A stretch of DNA of 64,000 nt, from the NCBI RefSeq assembly GCF_025999835.1, contig NZ_AP025628.1, positions 2,480,001 to 2,544,000 of the forward strand, in the 5' to 3' direction. The first letter of the stretch is position 1; each line of letters starts with the position of its first letter. The translations under genes were made by a program, and so were the position numbers. Shown in pieces: positions 1-7,871 of the stretch. The notes beneath the pieces are model-generated. The model had not been told where the DNA came from and ran no database searches. It saw nothing but the letters and a program-made list of their open reading frames with translations. The stretch is from Caldinitratiruptor microaerophilus. GTDB taxonomy: Bacteria > Bacillota > Sulfobacillia > Symbiobacteriales > ZC4RG38.

Positions 1-1187
1 AGCGGCCGTCACGTCTGCGGCAGCTCGCCAGCAGCGTCTTCGCCCAGATGGACGAGGCCCGGCGGCGCGCCGTCCGGGCCGGAATGGACGTCATCAACCT
101 CAGCGTCGGATCGCCGGACCTCCCGCCTGCCCCCCACGTGGTGGAAGCGCTCCGGGAGGCGGCCCTCGATCCCCACGCGTACGGGTACCCGCTGCGGGAC
201 CTGCCCGAGTTCCGGGAGGCGGTGGCCGCCTGGTACCGGAGCCGGTTCGGGGTCGACCTCGACCCGGACACCGAGGTCCTCGGCCTCATCGGCTCCCAGG
301 AGGGGCTCGGCCACCTCGCCCTGGCGCTGACGGACCCCGGGGACCTGGTCCTCGTGCCCGACCCCGGCTACCCGATCTACACGGCGGGCCCGGTGCTCGC
401 CGGCGCCCGGCTGTACCCGTATCCGCTGCGGCCGGAAAACGGCTTCGTGCTCGACCCGGAGGACATCCCGCCGGACGTCTGGCGGCAGGCGAAGCTCCTC
501 CTCGTGAACTACCCGTCCAACCCGCTCGCCGCCGTGGCGGACCGCGACTTCTTCGCCCGGATCGTCGAGTACGCCCGTCGCTACCGCGTGGTCGTGTGCC
601 ACGACAACGCCTACTCCGAGCTCGCCTTCGACGGATACCGCCCGCCCAGCTTCCTCGAGGTGCCGGGAGCCCGGGAGGTCGGGATCGAGATCAACTCCCT
701 GTCGAAGACCTTCAGCATGGCGGGGTGTCGCGTCGCCTACGCGGTGGGCAACCGCGAGGTGATCGCCGCTCTGGCCGAGGTGAAGGGCCACCTCGACTAC
801 GGCATCTTCCGCCCGATCCAGCGGGCCGCCATCGCTGCCCTGACCGGTCCGCAGGACAGCGTGCGGCAGGTGGCGGCCACGTACCAGGAGCGGCGGGACG
901 TGCTCGTCCGCGAGCTGCGGGCCGCCGGCTGGGACGTGCCCTCGCCGCGCGCCACGATGTTCCTCTGGGCGCCGCTTCCGCCGGGGCACCGCGACTCGGC
1001 GGCCTTCGCCGCCGCCCTGCTGGAGCGCACGGGGGTCGCGGTCACGCCGGGCGCCGGGTTCGGCCCCCGGGGTGAGGGATACGTGCGCATCGCCCTCGTG
1101 CAGCCGGCCGAGCGGCTGCGGGAGGCGGCGCGCCGCATCCGGGAATCGGGGGTGCTGGCCGGGGCGGGGGCCGCGGCGGCGGGCTGA
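1..1187 (+). CDS. PLP-dependent class I/II aminotransferase (5' end outside window)
   Basis: The enzyme transfers an amino group between an amino acid and a 2-oxo acid using pyridoxal phosphate. The reading frame stays open to the left edge and encodes RLRQLASSVFAQMDEARRRA before the first in-window ATG at 48. This is the usual N-terminal helix of the family, so the true start lies upstream. Counting from that ATG, the PLP lysine is K220 in SLSKTFSMAGCR; the fold-type I motifs NYPSNPL and HDNAY are also present. It resembles LL-diaminopimelate/aspartate-type aminotransferases, but substrate cannot be read from the sequence. It is convergent with the TetR gene, 12 bp away. Confidence 0.88.
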   Translation, partial: RPSRLRQLASSVFAQMDEARRRAVRAGMDVINLSVGSPDLPPAPHVVEALREAALDPHAYGYPLRDLPEFREAVAAWYRSRFGVDLDPDTEVLGLIGSQEGLGHLALALTDPGDLVLVPDPGYPIYTAGPVLAGARLYPYPLRPENGFVLDPEDIPPDVWRQAKLLLVNYPSNPLAAVADRDFFARIVEYARRYRVVVCHDNAYSELAFDGYRPPSFLEVPGAREVGIEINSLSKTFSMAGCRVAYAVGNREVIAALAEVKGHLDYGIFRPIQRAAIAALTGPQDSVRQVAATYQERRDVLVRELRAAGWDVPSPRATMFLWAPLPPGHRDSAAFAAALLERTGVAVTPGAGFGPRGEGYVRIALVQPAERLREAARRIRESGVLAGAGAAAAG

Positions 1188-1199
1188 CCCCGGGCCGCG

Positions 1200-1772
1200 C
1201 TAGCGGACCACGATGCCGTTGAACAGCACGTCCACGAAGAAGTCGGCCATCTCCTCGAGGCTCATCCGGCCGCCGGGACGGTACCACCGGTAGAACCAGT
1301 TGCAGGCGCCCAGCACCGTGCGGATCACCAGCGGGGGGTCGAGCGGGCGGAAGACGCCCTGTTCGACCCCTTCCTGGTAGATTCTCTCCACCAGGCGGTT
1401 GTACCGCTCCGTCTCCCGCTTCACGATGGCCTGCTGCTCTGGCGTGAGGGCGTAGGCCTCCCGCAGGAAGATCGTCAGGTGGCCCAGGTTCGTGGCGATC
1501 CCCATGAGGTGGTGGCGCACGGCCTGGGCGAACTTCTCCCGCGGGGGCAGGTCGCTCGCGGCGATCTCCGCCAGACGGCCGATGTACTGGTCCAGCGCCT
1601 CCTGGATGATCATGACCAGGAGGTCTTCCTTGCTGGAGATGTAGTGGTACAGGCTGCCCTTCTGCAGCCCCACCGCGTCGGCGATATCCTGCATCGACGT
1701 GGCGTGGTAGCCCTTCTTCATGAACAGCTCGACCGACGCGTTCACGATGTCTGTGAGCTTGTTCGTCGACAT
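1200..1772 (-). CDS. TetR/AcrR family transcriptional regulator
   Basis: A dimeric DNA-binding repressor of the TetR family. The N-terminal helix-turn-helix is clear (SMQDIADAVGLQKGSLYHYI, about residues 26-45), followed by an all-helical ligand domain of about 140 residues with the YNRLVERIYQEGVEQGVF and GACNWFYRWY segments seen in the fatty-acid/steroid responsive branch. I start at the ATG at 1772 because GGAGGGGGG lies 6-8 bases upstream; the longer GTG-type start at 1793 has no ribosome site. The gene is divergent from the ACP-like gene and the shared region holds a candidate operator (1824-1839). The ligand is unknown. Confidence 0.9.
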   Translation of the reverse strand: MSTNKLTDIVNASVELFMKKGYHATSMQDIADAVGLQKGSLYHYISSKEDLLVMIIQEALDQYIGRLAEIAASDLPPREKFAQAVRHHLMGIATNLGHLTIFLREAYALTPEQQAIVKRETERYNRLVERIYQEGVEQGVFRPLDPPLVIRTVLGACNWFYRWYRPGGRMSLEEMADFFVDVLFNGIVVR

Positions 1773-1823
1773 CGGTGCCCCCTCCGCGGGCACGGTACGG
1801 GACCGGCGTGTCCGGCCGGCCGT

Positions 1824-1839
1824 TACCGACCGTTTGGTA
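1824..1839. promoter_or_regulatory. candidate TetR operator (imperfect palindrome)
   Basis: TACCGACCGTTTGGTA is a 16-bp imperfect inverted repeat, with 12 of 16 positions symmetric. It lies between the TetR gene (start 1772) and the divergent ACP-like gene (start 1970). TetR regulators commonly bind such sites in their own upstream region. Assignment to this regulator is inference. Confidence 0.4.
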
Positions 1840-1969
1840 GGAACCGTTTCGGGAATTCGAGCCCGGCCGCCGATTCCCTGCGCCGGGCGATCGCCGGGCT
1901 GCCGTGGGCTGGCGCCGGGATAGCATGGGCGGCGGGCCGGGAAAGATTCGAGCCGGAGGTGAGGAGCGC

Positions 1970-2245
1970 GTGCACCCCAAGCAGGAAGCGCTCCGCTTCA
2001 TCCGTGAGCTGGCGGGACGCCGCGTCACCTACGACACGGGCCTGATGGAGGTGGCGGAAGAGATCCCGGGAGGTCTGGAGGTCCTGGTCGAGCGGATCCA
2101 GGACGAGTTCGGCGTGGAACTGCCCGAGGAGCTGGTCCTCGAGGCGGACACCGTCGGCGACCTCTGCCGGCTCGTCGCCCACGCCCTGACCACGGCTGCC
2201 GAGACGGGCCCCGATGGGCCCGTGTGGGAAGCCCGGGAGCTGTAG
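1970..2245 (+). CDS. acyl-carrier-protein-like small protein lacking the phosphopantetheine serine
   Basis: A 91-residue acidic helical protein. The segment LEVLVERIQDEFGVELPEEL followed by ADTVGDLCRLV matches helices II-III of acyl carrier proteins (ELV..LEEEF..EIPDE...TVGD). The DSL motif that carries 4'-phosphopantetheine is replaced by IPGGL, and the whole protein contains no serine, so it cannot be a classical ACP. The GTG at 1970 is chosen because GGAGGTGAGG lies 5-6 bases before it. It is divergent from the TetR gene, and a strong hairpin follows. Its role is unknown; it may be a structural or regulatory ACP homologue. Confidence 0.7.
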   Translation: MHPKQEALRFIRELAGRRVTYDTGLMEVAEEIPGGLEVLVERIQDEFGVELPEELVLEADTVGDLCRLVAHALTTAAETGPDGPVWEAREL

Positions 2246-2258
2246 CGCCAGAACACGC

Positions 2259-2299
2259 CCGGGGCACCCCGCGGCTCGGGCCGCAGCGGGGTGCCCCGG
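2259..2299. terminator. bidirectional hairpin terminator
   Basis: A perfect 14-bp GC-rich stem (2259-2272 pairing with 2286-2299) lies between the convergent ACP-like gene and gabT. There is no long T-run. It probably terminates both transcripts. Confidence 0.65.
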
Positions 2300-2321
2300 C
2301 AGTGCGTGTCCGACCTGCGTC

Positions 2322-3662
2322 TCACACCCGGGCCGTGACCGCCGCGAAGGCCTCCTCCAGGACGCCGAGCGCCTCGTCCAGCTGCTCCTCCGTGATCACC
2401 AGGGGCATCAGGAACCGGATCACGTTGCCGTAGATCCCGGCCCGCAGGACGATGACCCCGCGCCGGATCGCCTCCCGGATGATCTCCGTCGTCTCCGCGG
2501 TCGCGGGCTCGCGGGTGGAGCGGTCCCGCACCAGCTCCACCGCCACCATGGCCCCGAGACCCCGCACCTCGCCGATGAGCGGGGTGCGCTCCGCCAGAGC
2601 CTCGAGCCGCGCCCGCAGCCGCCGGCCGAGCGCCTCCGCCCGCGCCGGCAGATCCTCCCGGTCCATGACGTCCAGCACGGCGAGGGCCGCCGAGCAGGCC
2701 ACGGGGTTGCCGACGTAGGTGCCGCCGATGTTGCCGTCGGTCGCCGCGTCCATCACGTCGGCCCTGCCGATCACCCCCGACAGCGGCAGCCCGGCGGCGA
2801 TCGACTTCCCCACCGTGATCAGGTCCGGCTCGATCCCCAGCCGCTCGGAGGCGAAGAACCGGCCGGTCCGGCCGAACCCCGTCTGCACCTCGTCGGCGAT
2901 GAGCAGGATGCCGTGGCGCCGGCAGATCGCCTGCACCTGCGGCAGGTAGCCCTCCGGCGGGACCACGAAGCCGCCCTCGCCCTGGACCGGCTCCAGGATC
3001 ACGGCCGCCGTGTCCTCCGGGGCGACCTGGGTGACGAAGGCGCGCTCCAGGGCAGCCACGGCCTGCCGGGCCACCTCTTCCGGCGGCGGGCTGCCGGGCC
3101 AGCGGTACACGTACGGGAACGGAACCCGGTAGACGTCCGGCGCGAAGGGCCCCATCCCCTGCTTGTACGGCTTCACCCGGCTCGTCAGGCTCAGCGCCAT
3201 GAGGGTGCGGCCGTGGAAGGCCCCCTCCATGGCGATGATGCCCCGCCGCCCGGTGTACTTGCGGGCGATCTTCACGGCGTTCTCCACGGCCTCGGCACCC
3301 GAGTTGAAGAACGCCGCCTTCTTCGGGAAGTTGCCGGGGGCCCGGCGGCTCAGCTCCTCCGCCAGGCGGATGTACGACTCGTACGGCACGATCGAGAAGT
3401 CGGTGTGGGTGAAGCGGGCGCTCGCCTCGTGGATGGCCCGGACGACCTCCGGCACGCTGTGCCCGACGTTCATGCACCCGACCCCGCCGGCCAGGTCGAT
3501 GAACGTGTTGCCGTCGACGTCCGTGAGGAGCGCGCCTTCCGCCCGCTCCACGATCACGGGGACGTGGACCTGAAACGCCTGTGCGACGGCCCGCTCCTTG
3601 CGCTCCAGGAGCGCGCGGGAACGGGGCCCCGGGATGGAGGTGACGAGACGGATGTGGGCCAC
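2322..3662 (-). CDS. gabT: 4-aminobutyrate aminotransferase-type class III aminotransferase
   Basis: A class III (ornithine/GABA) PLP aminotransferase that moves the terminal amino group of 4-aminobutyrate or a similar omega-amino acid to 2-oxoglutarate. Visible family motifs are NSGAEAVENAVKIAR, AFHGRTLMALSLTS, ILEPVQGEGGF, LIADEVQTGFGRTG and the PLP lysine in VGKSIAAGLPLSG. At 446 residues it is full length for GabT. The GTG at 3662 is chosen because GGAGGGAG lies about 6 bases upstream; an upstream ATG at 3719 lacks one. It stands alone between a convergent neighbour and the HD gene. Exact substrate (GABA versus 5-aminovalerate) is not decidable. Confidence 0.88.
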   Translation of the reverse strand: MAHIRLVTSIPGPRSRALLERKERAVAQAFQVHVPVIVERAEGALLTDVDGNTFIDLAGGVGCMNVGHSVPEVVRAIHEASARFTHTDFSIVPYESYIRLAEELSRRAPGNFPKKAAFFNSGAEAVENAVKIARKYTGRRGIIAMEGAFHGRTLMALSLTSRVKPYKQGMGPFAPDVYRVPFPYVYRWPGSPPPEEVARQAVAALERAFVTQVAPEDTAAVILEPVQGEGGFVVPPEGYLPQVQAICRRHGILLIADEVQTGFGRTGRFFASERLGIEPDLITVGKSIAAGLPLSGVIGRADVMDAATDGNIGGTYVGNPVACSAALAVLDVMDREDLPARAEALGRRLRARLEALAERTPLIGEVRGLGAMVAVELVRDRSTREPATAETTEIIREAIRRGVIVLRAGIYGNVIRFLMPLVITEEQLDEALGVLEEAFAAVTARV

Positions 3663-3734
3663 GGCGCTCCCTCCTCTGGCGCCCGGTCGGTCCGGGCCGC
3701 GCGCGGCCGGCCCCGGCAACCGGGCTCCCCGGTC

Positions 3735-3748
3735 AGGTTATGCAACCT
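3735..3748. promoter_or_regulatory. short inverted repeat upstream of gabT
   Basis: AGGTT-ATGC-AACCT forms a perfect 5-bp inverted repeat about 75 bases upstream of the gabT start, in an AT-richer stretch. It may be an operator; no regulator is evident. Confidence 0.25.
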
Positions 3749-3805
3749 TGTATAGGGATGATTCGCCGCGGCCCGCGCTTCCTCCTACTCCCTGGGCTGC
3801 GTCGC

Positions 3806-4411
3806 TTACTCCGCCGCCTCCGCCGGCACCGCGGAGCCGGTCCCGGCGATGCCGAGCTGCTCCGCCACCGGCTTGAGCGCCTCGATCACGAAGGCGATGT
3901 GCTCGTCGAGGTCCAGCCCGAGCTCGGCGGCGCCGCCGATCACGTCTTCGCGGTTCACCCCGGCCGCGAACCGCTTGTCCTTCATCTTCTTGCGTACGGC
4001 CTGGACGTCCACCTCGTGGATGGAGCGGTTCGGACGGACCAGGGCCACCGCGATCACGAAGTTGGACAGCTCGTCGCAGGCGTAGAGCGCCTTGTCCATG
4101 AGGCTCCGGCGGGGGTACTGGTCCTGCAGGTAGTTGGCGTGGGCGAGCACCGCGTAGACCAGCTCGTCCGGGTACCCCTTCTCCCGCAGCACCTCCGCCG
4201 CCTTGCGGGGGTGCACCTCGAGGGTCGGGTACCGCTCGTAGTCCAGGTCGTGCAGGAGACCCGTCAGGCCCCAGAGGTCCTCGTCGCCCCCGTACTTGCG
4301 GGCGTAGGCCCGCATGCAGGCCTCCACGCCGTACAGGTGCTTGAGCAAGCGGGGATCCTGAACCCACTCGTGCAGGAGTGCCATCGCCTCGTCGCGGCTC
4401 GGCAGCGGCAT
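3806..4411 (-). CDS. HD domain metal-dependent phosphohydrolase-like protein
   Basis: A 201-residue protein of the HD superfamily. HLYGVEACMRAYARKYGGDE supplies the first histidine and LLHDLDYERYP the HD pair, followed by KAAEVLREKG and AVLAHANY with a further histidine, the usual layout of small HDIG hydrolases of unknown substrate. An A/E-rich C-terminal tail ends the protein. GGGAG precedes the ATG at 4411. A TATAAT sequence on the minus strand (4444-4449), 33 bases upstream of the start, is a good -10 element, so the gene probably has its own short-leader promoter. Confidence 0.82.
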   Translation of the reverse strand: MPLPSRDEAMALLHEWVQDPRLLKHLYGVEACMRAYARKYGGDEDLWGLTGLLHDLDYERYPTLEVHPRKAAEVLREKGYPDELVYAVLAHANYLQDQYPRRSLMDKALYACDELSNFVIAVALVRPNRSIHEVDVQAVRKKMKDKRFAAGVNREDVIGGAAELGLDLDEHIAFVIEALKPVAEQLGIAGTGSAVPAEAAE

Positions 4412-4598
4412 CGCGCACTCTCCCTTGCTCCCATTTGGTCCCCATTATAGCACTGCCGCGGGGCCGCCCCATGAGGCGCATGGGAGACCCCCCCAGGGTC
4501 GGCCGGAGGCAACCGGCGACACACCCGGACGGAGGAACACTGCGGGGAGGGAGCGAAGCCCTCCGGGAAGCCGGACCACGAGCGGAGGGGGGCTCGAA

Positions 4599-5228
4599 GT
4601 GCGAATCTACACCCGCACCGGAGACAAGGGGGAGACGAGCCTGCGCTGGGGCCAGCGGGTACCGAAGGACGCCGTCCGGGTCGAAGCGTACGGCGCCGTG
4701 GACGAGCTCAACTCGTTCATCGGCCTGGCCCTGGCACTGGTCCCGGCAGAGGGTGGGCCGGCGGGAACCCCGGCCGGTGAGATCCTGCCACGTCTGCGCG
4801 AGGTGCTGCCCCGCGTGCAGCACGAGCTCTTCGACGTCGGCGCCGACCTCTCCACCCCGCCCGACCGGACGAAAGGCGAGGAGCCCCGTGTCCGGCCGGA
4901 GCAGGTCGAGGCCCTGGAGCGCGACATTGACGCCCTGGACCGCCACCTGCCCGAACTGCGCCAGTTCATCCTCCCCGGGGGGAGTCCGGCGGCCGCTGCC
5001 CTGCAGGTGGCGCGGGCCGTCTGCCGGCGCGCGGAGCGGCGGCTGGTCTCCCTGGCGCGCCAGGAACCGGTGGAACCGGTGCTGATCCAGTACCTGAACC
5101 GGCTTTCCGACTACCTCTTCGTCGCCGCCCGGGCCACCAATCTCGCGGCGGGGGTGCCGGAGCCCCGGGTGTCCTGGTCCTGGGGACGCCAGGCGAGGTC
5201 ATCCCGGGGGGACTCCCACCAGGCCTAA
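4599..5228 (+). CDS. ATP:cob(I)alamin adenosyltransferase, PduO type
   Basis: Transfers the adenosyl group of ATP to cob(I)alamin to make coenzyme B12. Diagnostic PduO motifs are [11 protein letters not shown] at the N terminus (ATP binding), [33 protein letters not shown] and [20 protein letters not shown]. The GTG at 4599 is used because GGAGGGGGG lies 6-7 bases before it; this gives 209 residues, normal for the family. It ends 4 bases inside the convergent Nudix gene. Which cobalamin-dependent enzyme it serves is not visible here. Confidence 0.93.
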   Translation: MRIYTRTGDKGETSLRWGQRVPKDAVRVEAYGAVDELNSFIGLALALVPAEGGPAGTPAGEILPRLREVLPRVQHELFDVGADLSTPPDRTKGEEPRVRPEQVEALERDIDALDRHLPELRQFILPGGSPAAAALQVARAVCRRAERRLVSLARQEPVEPVLIQYLNRLSDYLFVAARATNLAAGVPEPRVSWSWGRQARSSRGDSHQA

Positions 5229-5725
5229 TCGCGGCCCCGTGCGGTCCGCCGCCCGAGCAGGTCCTCCAGCGCACGGCGGGTCGACGGGAAAGCCAGCTCC
5301 TCCCACGGGATCTCGTCCGGTCGGAACGCCCGGGCGTCCAGGCACTCCGGCATCACGCGCAGCGCACCGCCGAGGACCCGGGCCCGGTACACGATCACGA
5401 CCACGGGGGAGTCGCGAAAGGAGTACACGCCCAGGAGACCGGTCAGCGCCACGTCCAGGCCGGTCTCCTCCTGCGTTTCGCGCAGCGCCGCGTCCTCCAC
5501 CGTCTCCCCCTGGTCCATGTAGCCGCCCGGGAAGGTCCACTTCCCGTAGCCGGGCTCGATCGCCCGGCGCACCAGGACGATCCGGCCGTCGTGCTCCGGG
5601 ACCGTGCACGTGGCCACCTTGGGATCGTAGAAATGGACAAAGCCGCAGGCCGGGCACACCTGGCGCTCCCGCCCGAACGCCGGGCGCACGACCAGGGGCG
5701 TGCCGCACCGCGGGCAGTACTTCAC
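5225..5725 (-). CDS. Nudix hydrolase with N-terminal zinc ribbon
   Basis: Hydrolyses a nucleoside diphosphate linked to another moiety. The N terminus carries a zinc ribbon (CPRCG at residues 4-8, CPACG about 20 residues later), then a complete Nudix box ([20 protein letters not shown] followed by ETGL). This NudC-like zinc-ribbon arrangement is common in short Nudix proteins of unknown substrate. The GTG start at 5725 overlaps the stop of trmK (GTGA), so the two are probably translated together. The 3' end overlaps the convergent cobalamin gene. Confidence 0.9.
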   Translation of the reverse strand: MKYCPRCGTPLVVRPAFGRERQVCPACGFVHFYDPKVATCTVPEHDGRIVLVRRAIEPGYGKWTFPGGYMDQGETVEDAALRETQEETGLDVALTGLLGVYSFRDSPVVVIVYRARVLGGALRVMPECLDARAFRPDEIPWEELAFPSTRRALEDLLGRRTARGRD

Positions 5726-6429
5726 GGTACGTCCCTTCTTTCCTCGTCCGCGAGCGCCTCCTCCAGGATCCGGAGCTGCCCGGCCAGGCGCCGCAGGTAC
5801 CCGGGATCGGGGTCACGGGCCCGGCGGGCCCCGGCGAGCGCCTCCTGCAGCCGGTCCCGGTGCCGCGCCACGTACCTCCGGAACAGCTTCCCGCCACGCC
5901 GCCTGAGCACGGGCCCGAGGAGCGCGTCCTCTTCCGACAGGGCGGGGGGCTGCGCGGCCCGCTCCGCTGCGAGCACGACGTAGATGTGGCGGCCGTCGGC
6001 GACCAGGGCCTCGTCCACGATCCCCCAGCCCAGGGCGGCGAGGGTGCGCCGCACCACTTCCTCCGCCCCCCGGGGCTGGAGCACGAGCCGCCCGACGCCG
6101 TCCAGCGCCTGCCCGGCCCGGGCGACCAGCTCCGCCACGTGGGCGCCGCCCATCCCTGCCACCACCGCGGTGGCGACCTCGCCGGGTCGGAGCGCGGCGA
6201 ACCCGTCGCCCCGCCGCAGTTCGACCCGGTCCTCCACCCCGGCCGCGCGCAGCGTCCTCCGGGCCGCCTCGAGGGGGCCGGGGCGCAGGTCGGTGGCGAT
6301 GGCCCGGGGCACGCGGCCGGTCACCACCAGGTAGGCGGGCAGGAGGCCGTGGTCGGTGCCGATGTCGGCCACCGGCCGGCCCGGCAGGACGAAGCCGGCC
6401 ACGGCGGCAAGCCTGGGGGGAAGCCGAAT
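5722..6429 (-). CDS. trmK: tRNA (adenine(22)-N1)-methyltransferase
   Basis: A SAM-dependent methyltransferase that modifies A22 of t[19 protein letters not shown] is the TrmK motif I, followed by [23 protein letters not shown] and LVLQPRG, all typical of the family; a helical C-terminal domain follows. B. subtilis carries this gene (yqfN/trmK) just beyond sigA, as here. The frame extends upstream of the GTG at 6402 to encode [14 protein letters not shown], which matches the usual N terminus (M-x-L-x-x-RL-x-AVA-x-FV). I therefore place the start at the ATT codon at 6429, with GGAGGA 11 bases upstream; GTG 6402 is the fallback. Confidence 0.85.
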   Translation of the reverse strand: MRLPPRLAAVAGFVLPGRPVADIGTDHGLLPAYLVVTGRVPRAIATDLRPGPLEAARRTLRAAGVEDRVELRRGDGFAALRPGEVATAVVAGMGGAHVAELVARAGQALDGVGRLVLQPRGAEEVVRRTLAALGWGIVDEALVADGRHIYVVLAAERAAQPPALSEEDALLGPVLRRRGGKLFRRYVARHRDRLQEALAGARRARDPDPGYLRRLAGQLRILEEALADEERRDVP

Positions 6430-6517
6430 CGCCGCTCATCTCCTCCGGCCCATTGTAGCACGGCCCGTTGGGCACGCGCCCTGCTCCCCCTTGCGCCCCC
6501 CCACCTTCCTGGCTAAA

Positions 6518-6533
6518 ATACGCCTAGGGGTAT
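6518..6533. promoter_or_regulatory. CsoR/CstR-type operator candidate upstream of glutaredoxin
   Basis: ATACGCCTAGGGGTAT is a 16-bp palindrome with one mismatched pair, close to the symmetric form ATACCCCTAGGGGTAT. G/C-tract palindromes bounded by ATA/TAT are the operator type of CsoR/CstR/RcnR-family repressors that sense copper, persulfide or other metals. It lies 30 bases before the glutaredoxin start, where it would overlap the promoter. Confidence 0.5.
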
Positions 6534-6562
6534 GGGTATAGGCTCAGCGAGGTGGTTTCACC

Positions 6563-6811
6563 ATGGCTCAGGCGCAACCCCGGGTCGTCATCTTCACGAC
6601 CCCCACCTGCCCCTGGTGCCGCCGTGCGAAGCAGTACCTCACCCAGCAGGGGGTGCGCTTCCGGGAAGTCGACGTGACGCGCGACCCCTCGGCGGCGCGG
6701 GACCTGGTGCGGATGACCGGACAGACCGGGGTGCCCGTCATCCTCGTGGGGAACCGGCCGATCGTCGGGTTCGACAAGCCCCAGCTCGACCGGCTGCTCA
6801 ACCTGCAGTAG
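6563..6811 (+). CDS. glutaredoxin family protein
   Basis: A small thiol-disulfide oxidoreductase (82 residues). The thioredoxin-fold motif is TTPTCPWCRRAKQYL with the redox pair C-P-W-C at residues 16-19, and TGVPVILV supplies the cis-proline loop. It is of the NrdH/glutaredoxin-3 size. GAGGTGG precedes the ATG at 6563. It is followed 18 bases later by groES, suggesting one stress-related transcript, and preceded by a CsoR/CstR-like palindrome. Confidence 0.9.
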   Translation: MAQAQPRVVIFTTPTCPWCRRAKQYLTQQGVRFREVDVTRDPSAARDLVRMTGQTGVPVILVGNRPIVGFDKPQLDRLLNLQ

Positions 6812-6829
6812 CGTAGGAGGAGAGCTCAG

Positions 6830-7108
6830 ATGCAGATCCTGCCGCTCGACGACCGCCTGCTCGTGGAGCCCATCCAGGACGAGGGCATGCAGCGCACTGC
6901 CGGTGGGATCTACCTGCCGGACACCGCCAAGGAGAAGCCGCGCATCGCCCGCGTGGTCGCCGTCGGGACCGACGAGGATCTGAAGGAGAAGGTCAAGGAA
7001 GGCGATCGCATCCTCTTCGGCAAGTACAGCGGCGACGAGATCGAGATGGACGGGCACAAGTACCTCATCCTGCAGCGCAACGAGGTGCTGGCCCTCATCA
7101 AGGACTGA
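6830..7108 (+). CDS. groES: co-chaperonin GroES
   Basis: The 10-kDa lid of the GroEL chaperonin. The 92-residue protein has the family features in order: LPLDDRLLVEPI, the mobile loop TAGGIYLPDTAKEKP and the C-terminal GDRILFGKYSGDEIEMDG. GGAGGAG lies about 6 bases before the ATG. No groEL follows: a hairpin terminator and then other genes come next, so here groES is separate from its partner and paired with a glutaredoxin gene. Confidence 0.95.
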   Translation: MQILPLDDRLLVEPIQDEGMQRTAGGIYLPDTAKEKPRIARVVAVGTDEDLKEKVKEGDRILFGKYSGDEIEMDGHKYLILQRNEVLALIKD

Positions 7109-7160
7109 GACTGGGGCGCACGCCTCACCGGGACGCATCCCCGGTGGCCCGCCACGACAA

Positions 7161-7190
7161 GAACCCCCGCGCGTTCCGGCGCGGGGGTTC
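7161..7190. terminator. hairpin terminator after groES
   Basis: A perfect 12-bp stem (7161-7172 with 7179-7190) with a 6-base loop lies 52 bases after groES. There is no T-run. It could also serve leftward transcription from the interrupted reading frame at 7200-7370. Confidence 0.7.
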
Positions 7191-7199
7191 TCGTCATGC

Positions 7200-7370
7200 C
7201 TACCGGCTGAGCAGGTCCCGTACCATCATGGCCCCCAGCACGAGGAGCCAGAACACGACCCCGGGTCAGAGCGGGATCGGAAAGCCCCGCCGCTTCTCCC
7301 CGGTGTCACACTCCGCGCCCGCTCAGGTGAAGCGGAGCTTCGGCTTCTGCCGCTCCGGCTCGTCTGCCAC
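7200..7370 (-). pseudogene. possible interrupted small membrane-protein gene (two in-frame TGA codons)
   Basis: Read from the GTG at 7370, which has GGGGGAGGGGCA upstream, one frame encodes VADEPERQKPKLRFT, TGA, 18 residues ending RRGFPIPL, TGA, then a hydrophobic PGVVFWLLVLGAMMVRDLL segment and a TAG stop. The three pieces share the G/C third-position bias of real genes here, and each TGA sits where a Trp would be plausible. It could be a decayed gene of about 56 codons or chance. I recognise no family. Confidence 0.35.
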
Positions 7371-7489
7371 TGCCCCTCCCCCCTATGAGGTCAATTATAC
7401 CACATGGGGTATCCGCTGTCGCCGGTGTCGCTGGCCGGAGGCCCCGAATGCGCGGTACAATCGGACAGGTGTACCAAGGAGGCTTTGCG

Positions 7490-7864
7490 ATGGCGATCCA
7501 GCGCATCCTTCTGGTCGAGGACGACCCGGACATTCAGAAGATGGCGAGCCTCGCCCTGCGGCACACGGCCGGGGCGGAGGTGTTCGTCGCCTGCGACGGC
7601 GCCTCGGCGCTCCGGCAGGCCCGGGAGAAGGCGCCGGACGTGGTCCTCCTCGACGTCATGCTCCCGGACATGGACGGTTACGAGGTCTGCCGCCGCTTGA
7701 AAGCGGACCCCGCGACCCGGGCCATCCCGGTGATCTTCCTGAGCGCCCGGGCCCAGCAGAAGGAGATCGAGCAGGGCCTCGGGCTCGGCGCGGCGGGCTA
7801 CCTGGTCAAGCCCTTCGACCCGATGACCCTGGCCAGCGAGATCGAGCGGCTCGTGAAAGGATGA
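7490..7864 (+). CDS. single-domain response regulator (REC)
   Basis: A CheY-like stand-alone receiver of 124 residues. The acidic pair is in LLVEDDPD, the phosphoacceptor Asp in VVLLDVMLPDMDG, the switch Ser in IFLSAR and the conserved Lys in YLVKPFDP. It has no output domain, so it should pass phosphate to, or bind, another protein. AAGGAGG lies 7 bases before the ATG at 7490. Its stop is 7 bases from the GTG of the hybrid kinase, so the two form an operon and probably one phosphorelay. Confidence 0.92.
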   Translation: MAIQRILLVEDDPDIQKMASLALRHTAGAEVFVACDGASALRQAREKAPDVVLLDVMLPDMDGYEVCRRLKADPATRAIPVIFLSARAQQKEIEQGLGLGAAGYLVKPFDPMTLASEIERLVKG

Positions 7865-7871
7865 TCGGCAG

